Shown piece by piece: positions 25,560 through 33,912 of a DNA stretch of 56,215 nucleotides. Source of the stretch: Micromonospora noduli (GTDB taxonomy: Bacteria; Actinomycetota; Actinomycetes; Mycobacteriales; Micromonosporaceae). Position 1 is the first letter of the stretch. Each line of letters begins with the position of its first letter. A program made the translations under genes and the position numbers. The DNA lies in NCBI RefSeq assembly GCF_003264365.1, contig NZ_PYAK01000037.1:1-56215 (forward strand), given 5' to 3'. Under the pieces are notes generated by a model, which was not told where the DNA came from, ran no database searches, and worked only from the letters and a program-made list of their open reading frames with translations.

Positions 25560-28106
25560 ATGCGAGTTTCTGTCAGTTGGCTGCGGGAGTACGTCGACCT
25601 CCCCGCCGACCTGCCCACCGGTGACCTGGAGCAGGCCCTGGTCGACCTCGGCATCGAGGTCGAGTCCGTGGTGGACCTGGCCGAGACCGTCACCGGCCAG
25701 TTGGTCGTCGGTGAGGTCCGCGAGATCGAGGAGCTCACCGGCTTCAAGAAGCCGATCCGGTTCTGCCGGGTCGACGTGGGTGCCGCCAACGGCACCGGCG
25801 AGCCGCAGGAGATCGTCTGCGGTGCCCGTAACTTCGCCCCGGGTGACCGGGTGGTGGTGATCCTGCCCGGCGGCGTGCTGCCCGGCGGGTTCGCCATCGG
25901 CGCCCGCAAGACGTACGGGCACAACTCGGCGGGCATGATCTGCTCCGCCAAGGAACTGGGCCTGGGCGACGACCACTCCGGCATCATCGTGCTGGGGTCG
26001 GACGTGACGGCCAAGCCGGGCGACGACGCGCGCCCGGTGGTCGGCCTCGACGACGTCGTCCTCGATCTGGAGATCACCCCTGACCGGGGGTACGCGCTGA
26101 GCCTGCGCGGCCTGGCCCGGGAGTTGTCGCACGCGTTCGACGTGCCGCTGCGCGACCCGGCCCTGGCGCCGGCCCCGGGTGGCACCGAGACACCGGCGTA
26201 CCCGGTGGAGGTCCGCGACACGGTCGGCTGCGACCGGTTCACGGCCCGCCTGGTCCGCGGGGTCGACCCGACCGCGCCCACACCGTCCTGGATGCAGCAG
26301 CGGCTCGTCACCGCCGGCATCCGCAGCATCTCGCTGCCCGTCGACATCACCAACTACGTGATGTTGGAGCTGGGCCAGCCGATGCACGCCTTCGACGCCG
26401 ACCGGATCGCCGGGCCGCTGGTGGTCCGTCGCGCCGACGCGGGGGAGAAGCTGACCACCCTCGACGGGGTCAACCGGGTGCTCACCGGCGACGACATGGT
26501 GATCTGCGACGACACTGGCCCGATCTCCCTCGCCGCGGTGATGGGCGGCGAGACCAGCGAGGTCGTCGCCGGCACGACCACAGTGCTCTTCGAGGCGGCG
26601 CACTGGGACCCGGCGATGGTCGGGCGCACCGCCCGCCGGCACAAGCTGTTCAGCGAGGCCGCGAAGCGCTGGGAGCGGGGCGTCGACCCGGCCGTGGCGC
26701 TGGTCGCGCTGGAGCGTGCCGTGCGGCTGCTCGCCGAACACGGCGGGGGCACGCCGAGTGCGGAGATCCTGGACATCGACCACGTCCGGCCGCGTACCCC
26801 GATCAGTCTTCCGGCGGACCTGCCGACCCGCCGGGTCGGCGTCGAGTACCCGCCGGCGCGGGTGGTCGCCCTGCTGGAGCGGGTCGGCTGCACTGTCGCG
26901 CAGGGCGCGGACCGGTTGTCCGAGGACCCGGGCGCGGTCGGCGTGGCCAGCGGCGTCGGGACGGTGCTGAGCGTGACGCCGCCGACCTGGCGGCCGGACC
27001 TGACCGACCCGGCCGACCTGGTCGAGGAGGTGGTCCGCCTCGACGGGTACGACCGGGTGCCGTCGGTGCTGCCGACCGCGCCTCCGGGGCGCGGTCTGAC
27101 CCCGCGGCAGCGTCGCCGTCGGGCCGTCGCCGGGTCGCTGGCCGAGCGGGGGTACGTGGAGGTGCTCGCGCACCCGTTCGTGTCGCCGGAGCTGGCCGAC
27201 CAACTCGGCCTGCCGGCCGACGACCCGCGTCGGCCCGCGGTGCGGCTGGCCAACCCGCTGTCCGAGGAGGAGCCGCTGCTGCGCACCACGCTGCTCGGCC
27301 CGCTGCTCGGCATCCTCAAGCGCAACCTCGGCCGGGGGCACCGCGACCTCGCCCTCTACGAGATCGGTGCGGTCTTCCACCCGCGCCTCGGCGCCGGCAG
27401 CCCGCCGGCGATGGGCGTGGACCGGCGCCCCACCGACGAGGAGTTCGCAGCCGCCGACGCGGTGGTGCCGGCGCAGCCGGTGCACGTCGCGGTGGTGCTC
27501 TCCGGCGACCTGGACCCGGCCGGCTGGTGGGGTGCGGGTCGACCGGCCGGCTGGGCGGACGCGATCGAGGCGGCCCGTGACGTGCTGGCCGCCGCCGGGA
27601 TCCCCGACGAGCGGGTCGAGGTGCGCGCCGCCGAGTACGCCCCGTGGCACCCGGGTCGCTGCGCCGAGCTGCGGGTCGACGGCTCGGTCGTCGGACACGC
27701 CGGCGAGCTGCACCCGGTGGTGGTCGCGGCGTTGGAGCTGCCCCGCCGCACCAGCGCGATGGAGCTGAACCTCGACACGCTGCCGCCGACCCCGGTGACG
27801 CCGGCGCCGACGGTCTCCGGCTTCCCGCCGGCGCTGATCGACGTGGCCCTGGTGGTGGACGAGTCGGTGCCGGCGGAGCAGGTGCGCCGGGCGCTGGAGG
27901 CGGGCGCCGGTGAGCTGCTGGAGGACGTGCGGCTGTTCGACGTGTACTCCGGCGCGCAGCTCGGCGCCGGCCGCCGCTCGTTGGCGTACAAGCTCACCTT
28001 CCGGGCACCGGACCGGACGCTCACCGTCGAGGAGGCGGTCGCGGCGCGGGACGCGGCGGTCGCCGTCGCGGCGGAGCGACTCGGCGCCACCCTGCGCGGC
28101 GCCTGA
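25560..28106 (+). CDS. pheT: phenylalanyl-tRNA synthetase beta subunit
   Basis: 848 residues, full length for bacteria. In order: MRVSVSWLREYVDLP start, EMAP-like tRNA-binding OB domain (about residues 42-155, with KKPIRFCRVDVGA), B3/B4 editing domain (IRSISLPVDITNYVMLELGQPMHAF is split across it), B5 domain, a catalytic-like core without full motifs, and a C-terminal FDX-ACB anticodon-binding domain. It lies 40 nt after pheS. A strong terminator follows immediately. Confidence 0.96.
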   Translation: MRVSVSWLREYVDLPADLPTGDLEQALVDLGIEVESVVDLAETVTGQLVVGEVREIEELTGFKKPIRFCRVDVGAANGTGEPQEIVCGARNFAPGDRVVVILPGGVLPGGFAIGARKTYGHNSAGMICSAKELGLGDDHSGIIVLGSDVTAKPGDDARPVVGLDDVVLDLEITPDRGYALSLRGLARELSHAFDVPLRDPALAPAPGGTETPAYPVEVRDTVGCDRFTARLVRGVDPTAPTPSWMQQRLVTAGIRSISLPVDITNYVMLELGQPMHAFDADRIAGPLVVRRADAGEKLTTLDGVNRVLTGDDMVICDDTGPISLAAVMGGETSEVVAGTTTVLFEAAHWDPAMVGRTARRHKLFSEAAKRWERGVDPAVALVALERAVRLLAEHGGGTPSAEILDIDHVRPRTPISLPADLPTRRVGVEYPPARVVALLERVGCTVAQGADRLSEDPGAVGVASGVGTVLSVTPPTWRPDLTDPADLVEEVVRLDGYDRVPSVLPTAPPGRGLTPRQRRRRAVAGSLAERGYVEVLAHPFVSPELADQLGLPADDPRRPAVRLANPLSEEEPLLRTTLLGPLLGILKRNLGRGHRDLALYEIGAVFHPRLGAGSPPAMGVDRRPTDEEFAAADAVVPAQPVHVAVVLSGDLDPAGWWGAGRPAGWADAIEAARDVLAAAGIPDERVEVRAAEYAPWHPGRCAELRVDGSVVGHAGELHPVVVAALELPRRTSAMELNLDTLPPTPVTPAPTVSGFPPALIDVALVVDESVPAEQVRRALEAGAGELLEDVRLFDVYSGAQLGAGRRSLAYKLTFRAPDRTLTVEEAVAARDAAVAVAAERLGATLRGA

Positions 28107-28114
28107 CGCGACCC

Positions 28115-28156
28115 ACGACGGCCCCGGTACCCCGCAGCGGGTAGCGGGGCCGTCGT
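28115..28156 (+). terminator. strong terminator after pheT
   Basis: A 12-bp perfect stem (28115-28126 with 28145-28156) continues after a G-G mismatch into an inner stem closing on a short loop; CGTTTCG follows. It isolates the next cassette from pheST transcription. Confidence 0.8.
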
Positions 28157-28249
28157 CGTTTCGCCGCCGGCTGCGCCGTGTCGGGCTTCCGACAGGCCGC
28201 GCCGGCCCTCGTCGGCGGCGAGGCCGTCCCTGGCAGGTTGCGGTGGCTC

Positions 28250-28301
28250 GGCACCAGGCATCCGTCGGCTGTGGCATGCGTCGGCGTCGATACCTGGTGC
28301 C
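28250..28301. repeat. inverted repeat upstream of the NLR cassette
   Basis: GGCACCAGG (28250-28258) and its perfect complement (28293-28301) flank about 34 nt. A second perfect 8-bp inverted repeat, GTGTCGAC (28327-28334) with 28365-28372, lies just before a possible -10 TAGCCT at 28380-28385. These may be operators. The 289-nt gap contains no gene. Confidence 0.4.
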
Positions 28302-28445
28302 CTTCGGGTGATCGGCCGGGGGCTCGGTGTCGACGTTGCCGACCATGTCACGAGCCTTTCCGAGGTCGACACGAATCGGTAGCCTTGCCTGGCGAAGGGG
28401 TGAGTGCCGACGCCTGTCGCAGGCCTTCAGGTCAAGGAGCAGCGC

Positions 28446-28772
28446 ATGATCGAGGCAATCGTCGCCGCGGCGCTCGTCAAGATCGCCGAGGGGTCCGGGG
28501 CGGCACTCGTCGACCTGATCCGGCGGCGATTCGTCCGCAGTGACGAGCCGGCAGGGATGCTCGAATCCCTTGACCGGGTCGCGCAGGGCGACGCCTCGGC
28601 GGACGACATGGCGCAACTCCGTGCGCTCCTGGCCCGTTTCGCGGCCGAGGATCCGGAGTTTCTGCGGGAGCTCCGGCAGGGGTCCACGTCGATCGGCAGC
28701 ACCAACGTGGTGGCCTCCAGCAACGTGGGCAAGCTGGTGCAGGCCCAGCGCGTCGGCGACATCACGATGTAG
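28446..28772 (+). CDS. Bell-like small effector with C-terminal amyloid-type motif
   Basis: 108 residues. The N-terminus (residues 1-30) is a hydrophobic helix ending in a basic cluster, MIEAIVAAALVKIAEGSG then DLIRRRF. Residues 36-78 are predicted helical (FAAEDPEFLRELRQ). The last 23 residues (86-108: N87, V88, L97, V98, Q99, G104, I106) form a V-Q-A and G-D-I motif. This layout matches Bell-domain proteins, bacterial analogues of HeLo-type membrane-killing domains encoded beside STAND receptors. ATG 28446 follows AAGGAG. The next gene starts 17 nt later and repeats the motif at its N-terminus. Effector function is inferred from architecture, not from a search. Confidence 0.65.
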   Translation: MIEAIVAAALVKIAEGSGAALVDLIRRRFVRSDEPAGMLESLDRVAQGDASADDMAQLRALLARFAAEDPEFLRELRQGSTSIGSTNVVASSNVGKLVQAQRVGDITM

Positions 28773-28788
28773 CCGGAAGGTGGCCGAC

Positions 28789-30897
28789 ATGGAGCCCGCC
28801 TCCGGAAGCTCGTCGCACAACGTGGCCGAAGGCCTGTTGGCGCACCAGGTCCTCCAGGTGGGCTCCTCCGGCCCGATCTACGTCGAACAGCCGCGAGCGG
28901 CGGCGCGCGTGCCCGAGCCACCGCACATGCTCCCGGGCGGCATCGGGAGGATCGTCGGCAGGCACCACCTGCTGCACGAGATGGACGAGGCGATGACGAC
29001 GCCCGGCTCGCGCTGCTGCATGCTGTGGGGTCTGGCCGGCTCGGGCAAGACCACCCTCGCGGTCGCCTGGGCCAGCTCGCGCATCGCCGAGTATCCCGAC
29101 GGGCAGTTCTTCGTCGACATGTGCGCGTACTCCGGCACACCGCGCATCGAGACCCGGGACGCCCTGCGCAGCTTCCTCGCCACGCTGGGGATCAACCGGT
29201 CCGACCTTCCTGACAACGAGGCGGAGTGGGGCGGCGTCTTCCGCGCCGTCACCGCTGGCCGGCGTTGCCTCGTCATCGTGGACAACGTGGGCTCCTACGA
29301 GCAGGTTCGGGACCTGGTGCCGGGCTTCGGGTCGGTGCTGGTGGTCACCAGCCGCCGGGCGATCCCGGAGATGAGCGTTCGGCACGACGCCCGGGTCATC
29401 AAACTTCCGTTGCTCACCCTCGACGAGGGGGTGGAGCTCATCGCCGAACGTGTCGGGTTCGCCCGCGTCGAACGGGAGCAGGCCGCCGCCCGGCGCATCG
29501 TGCAGCTTCTGGAGGGGCACCCGTTGGCGCTGGCCATCGTCTCGGCGAAGCTCGCCATCCAGACCACCTGGACGATCGACGACGCCGCGAGGGGAATCGA
29601 GGAGGAGCAGAGCCCACTTCGCTTCCTCGACGACGCGGGCCTGGGCATCGAGGTCGGTCGCGTCATCTCCTGGTCACTCGACGACCTCGACGCGGCGACG
29701 ACGAAGGTCCTCTACGTCGCGTCCATGCTGCCCAGCAACGAATGCTCGGTGGCGGTGCTGTGCCTCGTCCTCGACCAGCCCAGGCGGGTGTGTGACCGCA
29801 GTCTTCAAGCCCTGTGCCTGGCATCCCTCATCGACGAGATCAGCCCTGGCCGTTACCGCTTCCACGACCTGATGAAGGCCTATCTCGCGGAGACGCTCGG
29901 GCAGGTGCTGGACCCCGCCGAGCAGGTTCTGACCGCGCGCCGCATCCGCACCGTCCACCTGGCGTTGAGCTACGCCGCCGATCGCGCCATCGACCCACAC
30001 CGGGACTCCCTGCCCGCGGACCAGGAGCTGCTGGCGGTCGTCGGGTCGACCAGCTTCACAGTGGCGCAGGCTCTCTCCTGGTTCGAGTCGATCACCGCGT
30101 CCCTGACCTACCTCATCGAGCAGGCCCGGGCCGACGACGACTTCGCCTTCATCACCCGGTTCGCGCGGGCGCTCAACACGTTCCTCTACTGGCGTCAGGA
30201 CGTCACGAGAACGCTGTCCGTCCAACGGGAGGCTGTTGCCGCGGCGGCCGCCGGTGACCCGGCGATGGAGGCGCTGTCCCGACGCGCCCTCGGGCGTGCC
30301 TACGCCGACATTGGCCAGCTTGAGCCGGCGAAGGAGCAGTTGCGCGCCTCCATGGCTCTGGACGCGACGTCCGGCGACGATTCGGGTCGGGCGTCGTCGC
30401 ATCACGCCATGGCCGAGCTCTGCCTCCGGTCGGGTGACCACCGGGACGCGCTGCGCTGGGGGCTGCGGGCGGCCCGGGAATCCAGAAACGGCAACAATGT
30501 CGTCCGCGAGGCCCGGGGGCTGTACGACGCGGCCCGGGCCCTGAACGAACTGGGCCACCATTCCTGGGCCCGAGGGCTCGGCCTGCGCAGCCTCGCCATG
30601 TGCGAGGAGCGCGGCAATGACTACGGCCGGGCGCTGGCCCTTCGTCTGCTCGGCGCGGCCGGCCTCCGGTCGGGCGAGGTCGAGGAGGGCTGCACCTGGT
30701 TGGAGCGGGCCTGGCGGGTCGAGGAGTCCCTCGGCAACTTCCGTTCCGTCCGGACGATCCTGGGCCAGCTTGAGCAGGCGTACGGTCAGGGCGGAAACGC
30801 CAGCGCCGTGGAAGAGGTCCGACGGGCGCTGGCCCGCCTGGAGCACTATCCGGATCTCACCCAGTCGACGTTGGTGGTCGGGAGTCCGGCGATATGA
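28789..30897 (+). CDS. STAND (NB-ARC/TPR) receptor with N-terminal amyloid-type motif
   Basis: 702 residues. Residues 10-32 (N11, V12, V21, L22, Q23, G28, I30) match position by position the C-terminal motif of the preceding small protein. The NB-ARC ATPase then begins near residue 53 (GRIVGRHH), with Walker A GLAGSGKTT at 81-89, Walker B RRCLVIVDNV at 158-167, sensor-like VLVVTSRR at 183-190 and a GHPLALAI box. Tetratricopeptide repeats fill about residues 430-690. There is no HTH domain, unlike the STAND protein at 3174, so this is a signalling receptor rather than a transcription factor. ATG 28789 has GGAAGG upstream. It overlaps the next gene by 4 nt. Confidence 0.8.
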   Translation: MEPASGSSSHNVAEGLLAHQVLQVGSSGPIYVEQPRAAARVPEPPHMLPGGIGRIVGRHHLLHEMDEAMTTPGSRCCMLWGLAGSGKTTLAVAWASSRIAEYPDGQFFVDMCAYSGTPRIETRDALRSFLATLGINRSDLPDNEAEWGGVFRAVTAGRRCLVIVDNVGSYEQVRDLVPGFGSVLVVTSRRAIPEMSVRHDARVIKLPLLTLDEGVELIAERVGFARVEREQAAARRIVQLLEGHPLALAIVSAKLAIQTTWTIDDAARGIEEEQSPLRFLDDAGLGIEVGRVISWSLDDLDAATTKVLYVASMLPSNECSVAVLCLVLDQPRRVCDRSLQALCLASLIDEISPGRYRFHDLMKAYLAETLGQVLDPAEQVLTARRIRTVHLALSYAADRAIDPHRDSLPADQELLAVVGSTSFTVAQALSWFESITASLTYLIEQARADDDFAFITRFARALNTFLYWRQDVTRTLSVQREAVAAAAAGDPAMEALSRRALGRAYADIGQLEPAKEQLRASMALDATSGDDSGRASSHHAMAELCLRSGDHRDALRWGLRAARESRNGNNVVREARGLYDAARALNELGHHSWARGLGLRSLAMCEERGNDYGRALALRLLGAAGLRSGEVEEGCTWLERAWRVEESLGNFRSVRTILGQLEQAYGQGGNASAVEEVRRALARLEHYPDLTQSTLVVGSPAI

Positions 30898-33854
30898 GCC
30901 CTCGGTACGCGCCGCTCGTCCCGGCTGACGAGCTGGCCAGCCCTGAGTCATATCGGCAACTGCGGCGGGAGCGGGAAGCCACGAGGTTCCGGCGCGAAGT
31001 CGAAGCGATCGTCGACAGTGCGTGCCGAGCGGAGGTGGGTGGTCCGCTTCTCCGGAGCACCTTCACGTCGCTGAGCGGGAACCTCGCGGCCGAGGGTGCG
31101 CTCAGCCTCGCCGGGCTTGTCCCACCCGAGCGTTTCGACAGCGCGCGGCGGGCGTACGACTCGGCGATCGACACCAGGGGCAGCCGTGGCTCGCTGCACA
31201 ACTACCTGAACGTCGCGGACGCGGGCTCCCTGGTGGAGCACCCCGAATTCCGGGAGGCGTTCGCTCATCCGCTGCTGGTCGCGCTCGTCGCGCACGCCCT
31301 CGGCGGGCCTGTGAAGATCATCGACTTGCGAGCGAAGGACACGCAACCACTCGACGTCGTGGCGCGGGACAACACCCTGCACGTCGACAACAGCCCCTTC
31401 ATGGACGAGTTCAAGGTGATCGTCACCTGGACGATGGGCACCGGTCGAGGGCCCTCGGGGCAGGGGCTCACCTACCTGCCCCGCACGAATCGGCTCCTGC
31501 GGCAGTGCTTCGTGAACGACGACGGCACCGCGTGGAGCGACGAGGACAGCTGCATCTTTCCCTCGCAGGCCCGGGTGGACGAGGCGCTCGCCGCCCAGGC
31601 CCGCTTCTTCGACGACGGCCTCCCGCGAGTCGTCCACCTTCAGGACATCGCGACGCCGTGTCACACGATCTTCGCCGCGAGTCGGCTGGTCCATCACCGG
31701 TACCGTACGTCCGCCGGCGGGCCACGCAGCGCGATCATGGCGGCGTTCCACCGGACCGACGAGGGCACCGGCTTCCTCGGCGCCAGCGACCTCCCCGGGT
31801 CGGCTCTCGACCGGTTCCTGTTGGCGACCGGGGACGGGCGCCCCTTCCTGGAGCTTCTCGCCGACGAGATGCCCCGAATCGTCACGGCGCTCGCGGCCGC
31901 CGCGTCCCGGCCCGGCTTCGTCGTCGACCCCGACCGGCATCTCCTTCGCGACGAGGGCTTTCGCTCCTGGTACGAGCGGCAGAGCGCGGGCGTCTCCCTC
32001 GACCGACTGCGCCGCGCCACGCTGGCCACGGCTGTCGACGACGACACGCCCATCGTGCAGCGACTCGTTCTGCGCATGCAGTACGACCTGCAGGGCGCCC
32101 TCAACATGCCGCTCTACACCGACCTGCGGGAGGAGGTGCGGAAGCGGGCGCGCATCGTGATCCGGGAGATGACGCCGGAGCACATCCGGGACATCGTCAC
32201 GCGGCACGACCTCGGTGCGGTCCTGCGCGCGGAGTCCGCGCCACCGCGCCGGCCGGTCGGCGAACTCGCCGAGGAGCTGCACGGCGCGCTGGTCGCCCTG
32301 CAGCGGCTCCTGTCGACGGCTGTCGCGTCCCGGCCCGCCGGCCCGATCTGGGGTTCGACCGACGGGAGCGCGGCCGCGCTGTCCCTGCGGCGCTTCATCG
32401 TCGATCTGTGCGTCGCGGCCGCTGACATCGCCGACGACGCGTCTCTGGCCACCGGGTGTGTGTTCGGTGCCCTCGGCTCCGTGCTGGCCGACGACCTTTT
32501 CGACCTGGGCGCTGCGGGCCGCGAGATCACGGGCGAGTTGTTCGGGATGTACATCCGGCTGGCGGCGCCCTCGCTGGGCGAACAGTGCCCGGCACACCCG
32601 GAGAAGGAGAAGCTGGACACCTACCTCGAATCCGTGAACGAGGAGAGGCAGACCGCCAAGCTGGCGTCCGAGGTCTGGTTTCAGGCCGCTTCCGCCGAGG
32701 TGACCGCGCGCAACGACGACTTCGTGCGCGCGCTGCTGCGGCGTGTGCTGCCGCCGGGGCGGCCCTCGCCGGAGTCCGGTGATCTCGGCGCGCTGCTGGC
32801 GGATCCCGCCGCGCTCAGCGCGTACTACTGGAGGCGGGTCGTGACCGGGAAGCCGGTGGCGGTGCGCTTCGGCGCGGCCGACCTCGACACCCTCGACGGC
32901 TACTTCGGGCTGACGGCCGGCCGGAGCCTGCCGGCCGCGGTCGCTCGGCTACGCGAGGAGACCACCGCGGGCTCGCCGGCCGAGCACCTGCTCCGCAGTA
33001 TCGAGCGGCTCGCGTCACTACGGGGCCGGTCCCACGCCGAGGCGTGCCGGGATGTCATGAGCCGCTTGTCGACACGCTGGCCGGACCTCGTCCAGAGGTG
33101 TCGGGGCGGTCCGGACGCTCCGCCGCCGGCGGCCGACCGCATCTTCTCGACGCTCGACGACGCGATCGGTGCCGCCGGCGAGGAGGGCCGGCGCTCGCGC
33201 CGGTCGTCGGCGGGCGTCCCCGCGCCGCGCGCCGGGTCTGCCGAGGTGTTGTTGACGACCGCCGAGGCGCGGGAGTTGGCCCGCGTGTACATGCTCGCCC
33301 GGCTCTGCTTCAGCGCTGAGGAGTTCCGGATCGGGCAACTGCTGGCCGGTGATCCGCGTGTCCGGTACGCCGTCCTCGCCACCCATCTGTACCTGGTCTC
33401 CGAGGTGTCGCGGTCGGCGTCGGAACTGGTCGGGGAGTGGGGCACGGCGGAGATCCTGCTGCCCTTCACCGAGGCCTTCGTCAACGTCGCGGGCCACTCG
33501 TCGTCCGTCATCGATCTCACGCCGAATCCGAAACTGATCACGGTCATCAGCAACAACCTGTTGCCGGCCGTGGCCGGCGAGTTGCTCAGGCGGGATGTCG
33601 CCGTCGACGAGTTGGATGCGGACATCCTGGCCGCGGGTGTCCAGGCCGCCGTGCAACGTGGCGTCTTCGACGTCACCATCGGCCTGTTCAACCAGACCGA
33701 CCGGCGGGACGTGGTGTCCCTGTCCGGCCTCAGCCGGCGGGTCTGTCCGGCGGTCCGGCCGTTCGGCGCGTTCTGTCAGCGTTGGCTGCCGTACTTCTTC
33801 GACCGTCACCCCAGCGCTCCAACCGGTCGTACTTTCATGCAGTGCTTCACATAA
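30894..33854 (+). CDS. large protein with phytanoyl-CoA-dioxygenase-like N-terminus
   Basis: 986 residues; overlaps the STAND gene by ATGA, so it is translated from the same mRNA. The N-terminal ~290 residues look like a 2-oxoglutarate/Fe(II) oxygenase of the PhyH type. H163-V-D165 lies in DNTLHVDNSPF; GQGLTYLPRTNRLL follows, where family members have a PGSH-type segment; then H267 and R278, 11 residues apart as are the metal His and 2OG-binding Arg of human phytanoyl-CoA hydroxylase (H264, R275). Residues ~400-986 are mostly helical and I recognise no family. Neither end carries the amyloid-type motif. No function is proposed beyond possible oxygenase chemistry. Confidence 0.55.
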   Translation: MSPRYAPLVPADELASPESYRQLRREREATRFRREVEAIVDSACRAEVGGPLLRSTFTSLSGNLAAEGALSLAGLVPPERFDSARRAYDSAIDTRGSRGSLHNYLNVADAGSLVEHPEFREAFAHPLLVALVAHALGGPVKIIDLRAKDTQPLDVVARDNTLHVDNSPFMDEFKVIVTWTMGTGRGPSGQGLTYLPRTNRLLRQCFVNDDGTAWSDEDSCIFPSQARVDEALAAQARFFDDGLPRVVHLQDIATPCHTIFAASRLVHHRYRTSAGGPRSAIMAAFHRTDEGTGFLGASDLPGSALDRFLLATGDGRPFLELLADEMPRIVTALAAAASRPGFVVDPDRHLLRDEGFRSWYERQSAGVSLDRLRRATLATAVDDDTPIVQRLVLRMQYDLQGALNMPLYTDLREEVRKRARIVIREMTPEHIRDIVTRHDLGAVLRAESAPPRRPVGELAEELHGALVALQRLLSTAVASRPAGPIWGSTDGSAAALSLRRFIVDLCVAAADIADDASLATGCVFGALGSVLADDLFDLGAAGREITGELFGMYIRLAAPSLGEQCPAHPEKEKLDTYLESVNEERQTAKLASEVWFQAASAEVTARNDDFVRALLRRVLPPGRPSPESGDLGALLADPAALSAYYWRRVVTGKPVAVRFGAADLDTLDGYFGLTAGRSLPAAVARLREETTAGSPAEHLLRSIERLASLRGRSHAEACRDVMSRLSTRWPDLVQRCRGGPDAPPPAADRIFSTLDDAIGAAGEEGRRSRRSSAGVPAPRAGSAEVLLTTAEARELARVYMLARLCFSAEEFRIGQLLAGDPRVRYAVLATHLYLVSEVSRSASELVGEWGTAEILLPFTEAFVNVAGHSSSVIDLTPNPKLITVISNNLLPAVAGELLRRDVAVDELDADILAAGVQAAVQRGVFDVTIGLFNQTDRRDVVSLSGLSRRVCPAVRPFGAFCQRWLPYFFDRHPSAPTGRTFMQCFT

Positions 33855-33856
33855 AA

Positions 33857-33885
33857 TTGCAGTCACCACGTCCTGCTGCTAGCCT
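33857..33885 (+). promoter_or_regulatory. argC promoter
   Basis: TTGCAG (33857-33862), a 17-nt spacer and TAGCCT (33880-33885). Transcription would begin near 33892, inside the ARG box. The -35 starts two bases after the stop of the preceding cassette gene. Confidence 0.6.
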
Positions 33886-33888
33886 TCG

Positions 33889-33904
33889 CTGCATAGTCAT
33901 GCGG
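33889..33904. promoter_or_regulatory. ARG box (ArgR operator)
   Basis: CTGCATAGTCATGCGG is a near-palindrome with TGCAT/ATGC half-sites like actinobacterial ARG boxes. It covers the expected transcription start and touches the argC ribosome site. A weaker similar sequence (ACATAAAATTGCA, about 33849-33861) overlaps the -35. The argR gene is in the same operon. Confidence 0.6.
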
Positions 33905-33912
33905 AGGTGAGT

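Noticed and set aside
25491..28820. 1109-residue open frame on the minus strand opposite pheT
   Set aside because: Shadow of GC-rich codon bias; no start signal, low-complexity composition, and pheT is unambiguous on the plus strand.
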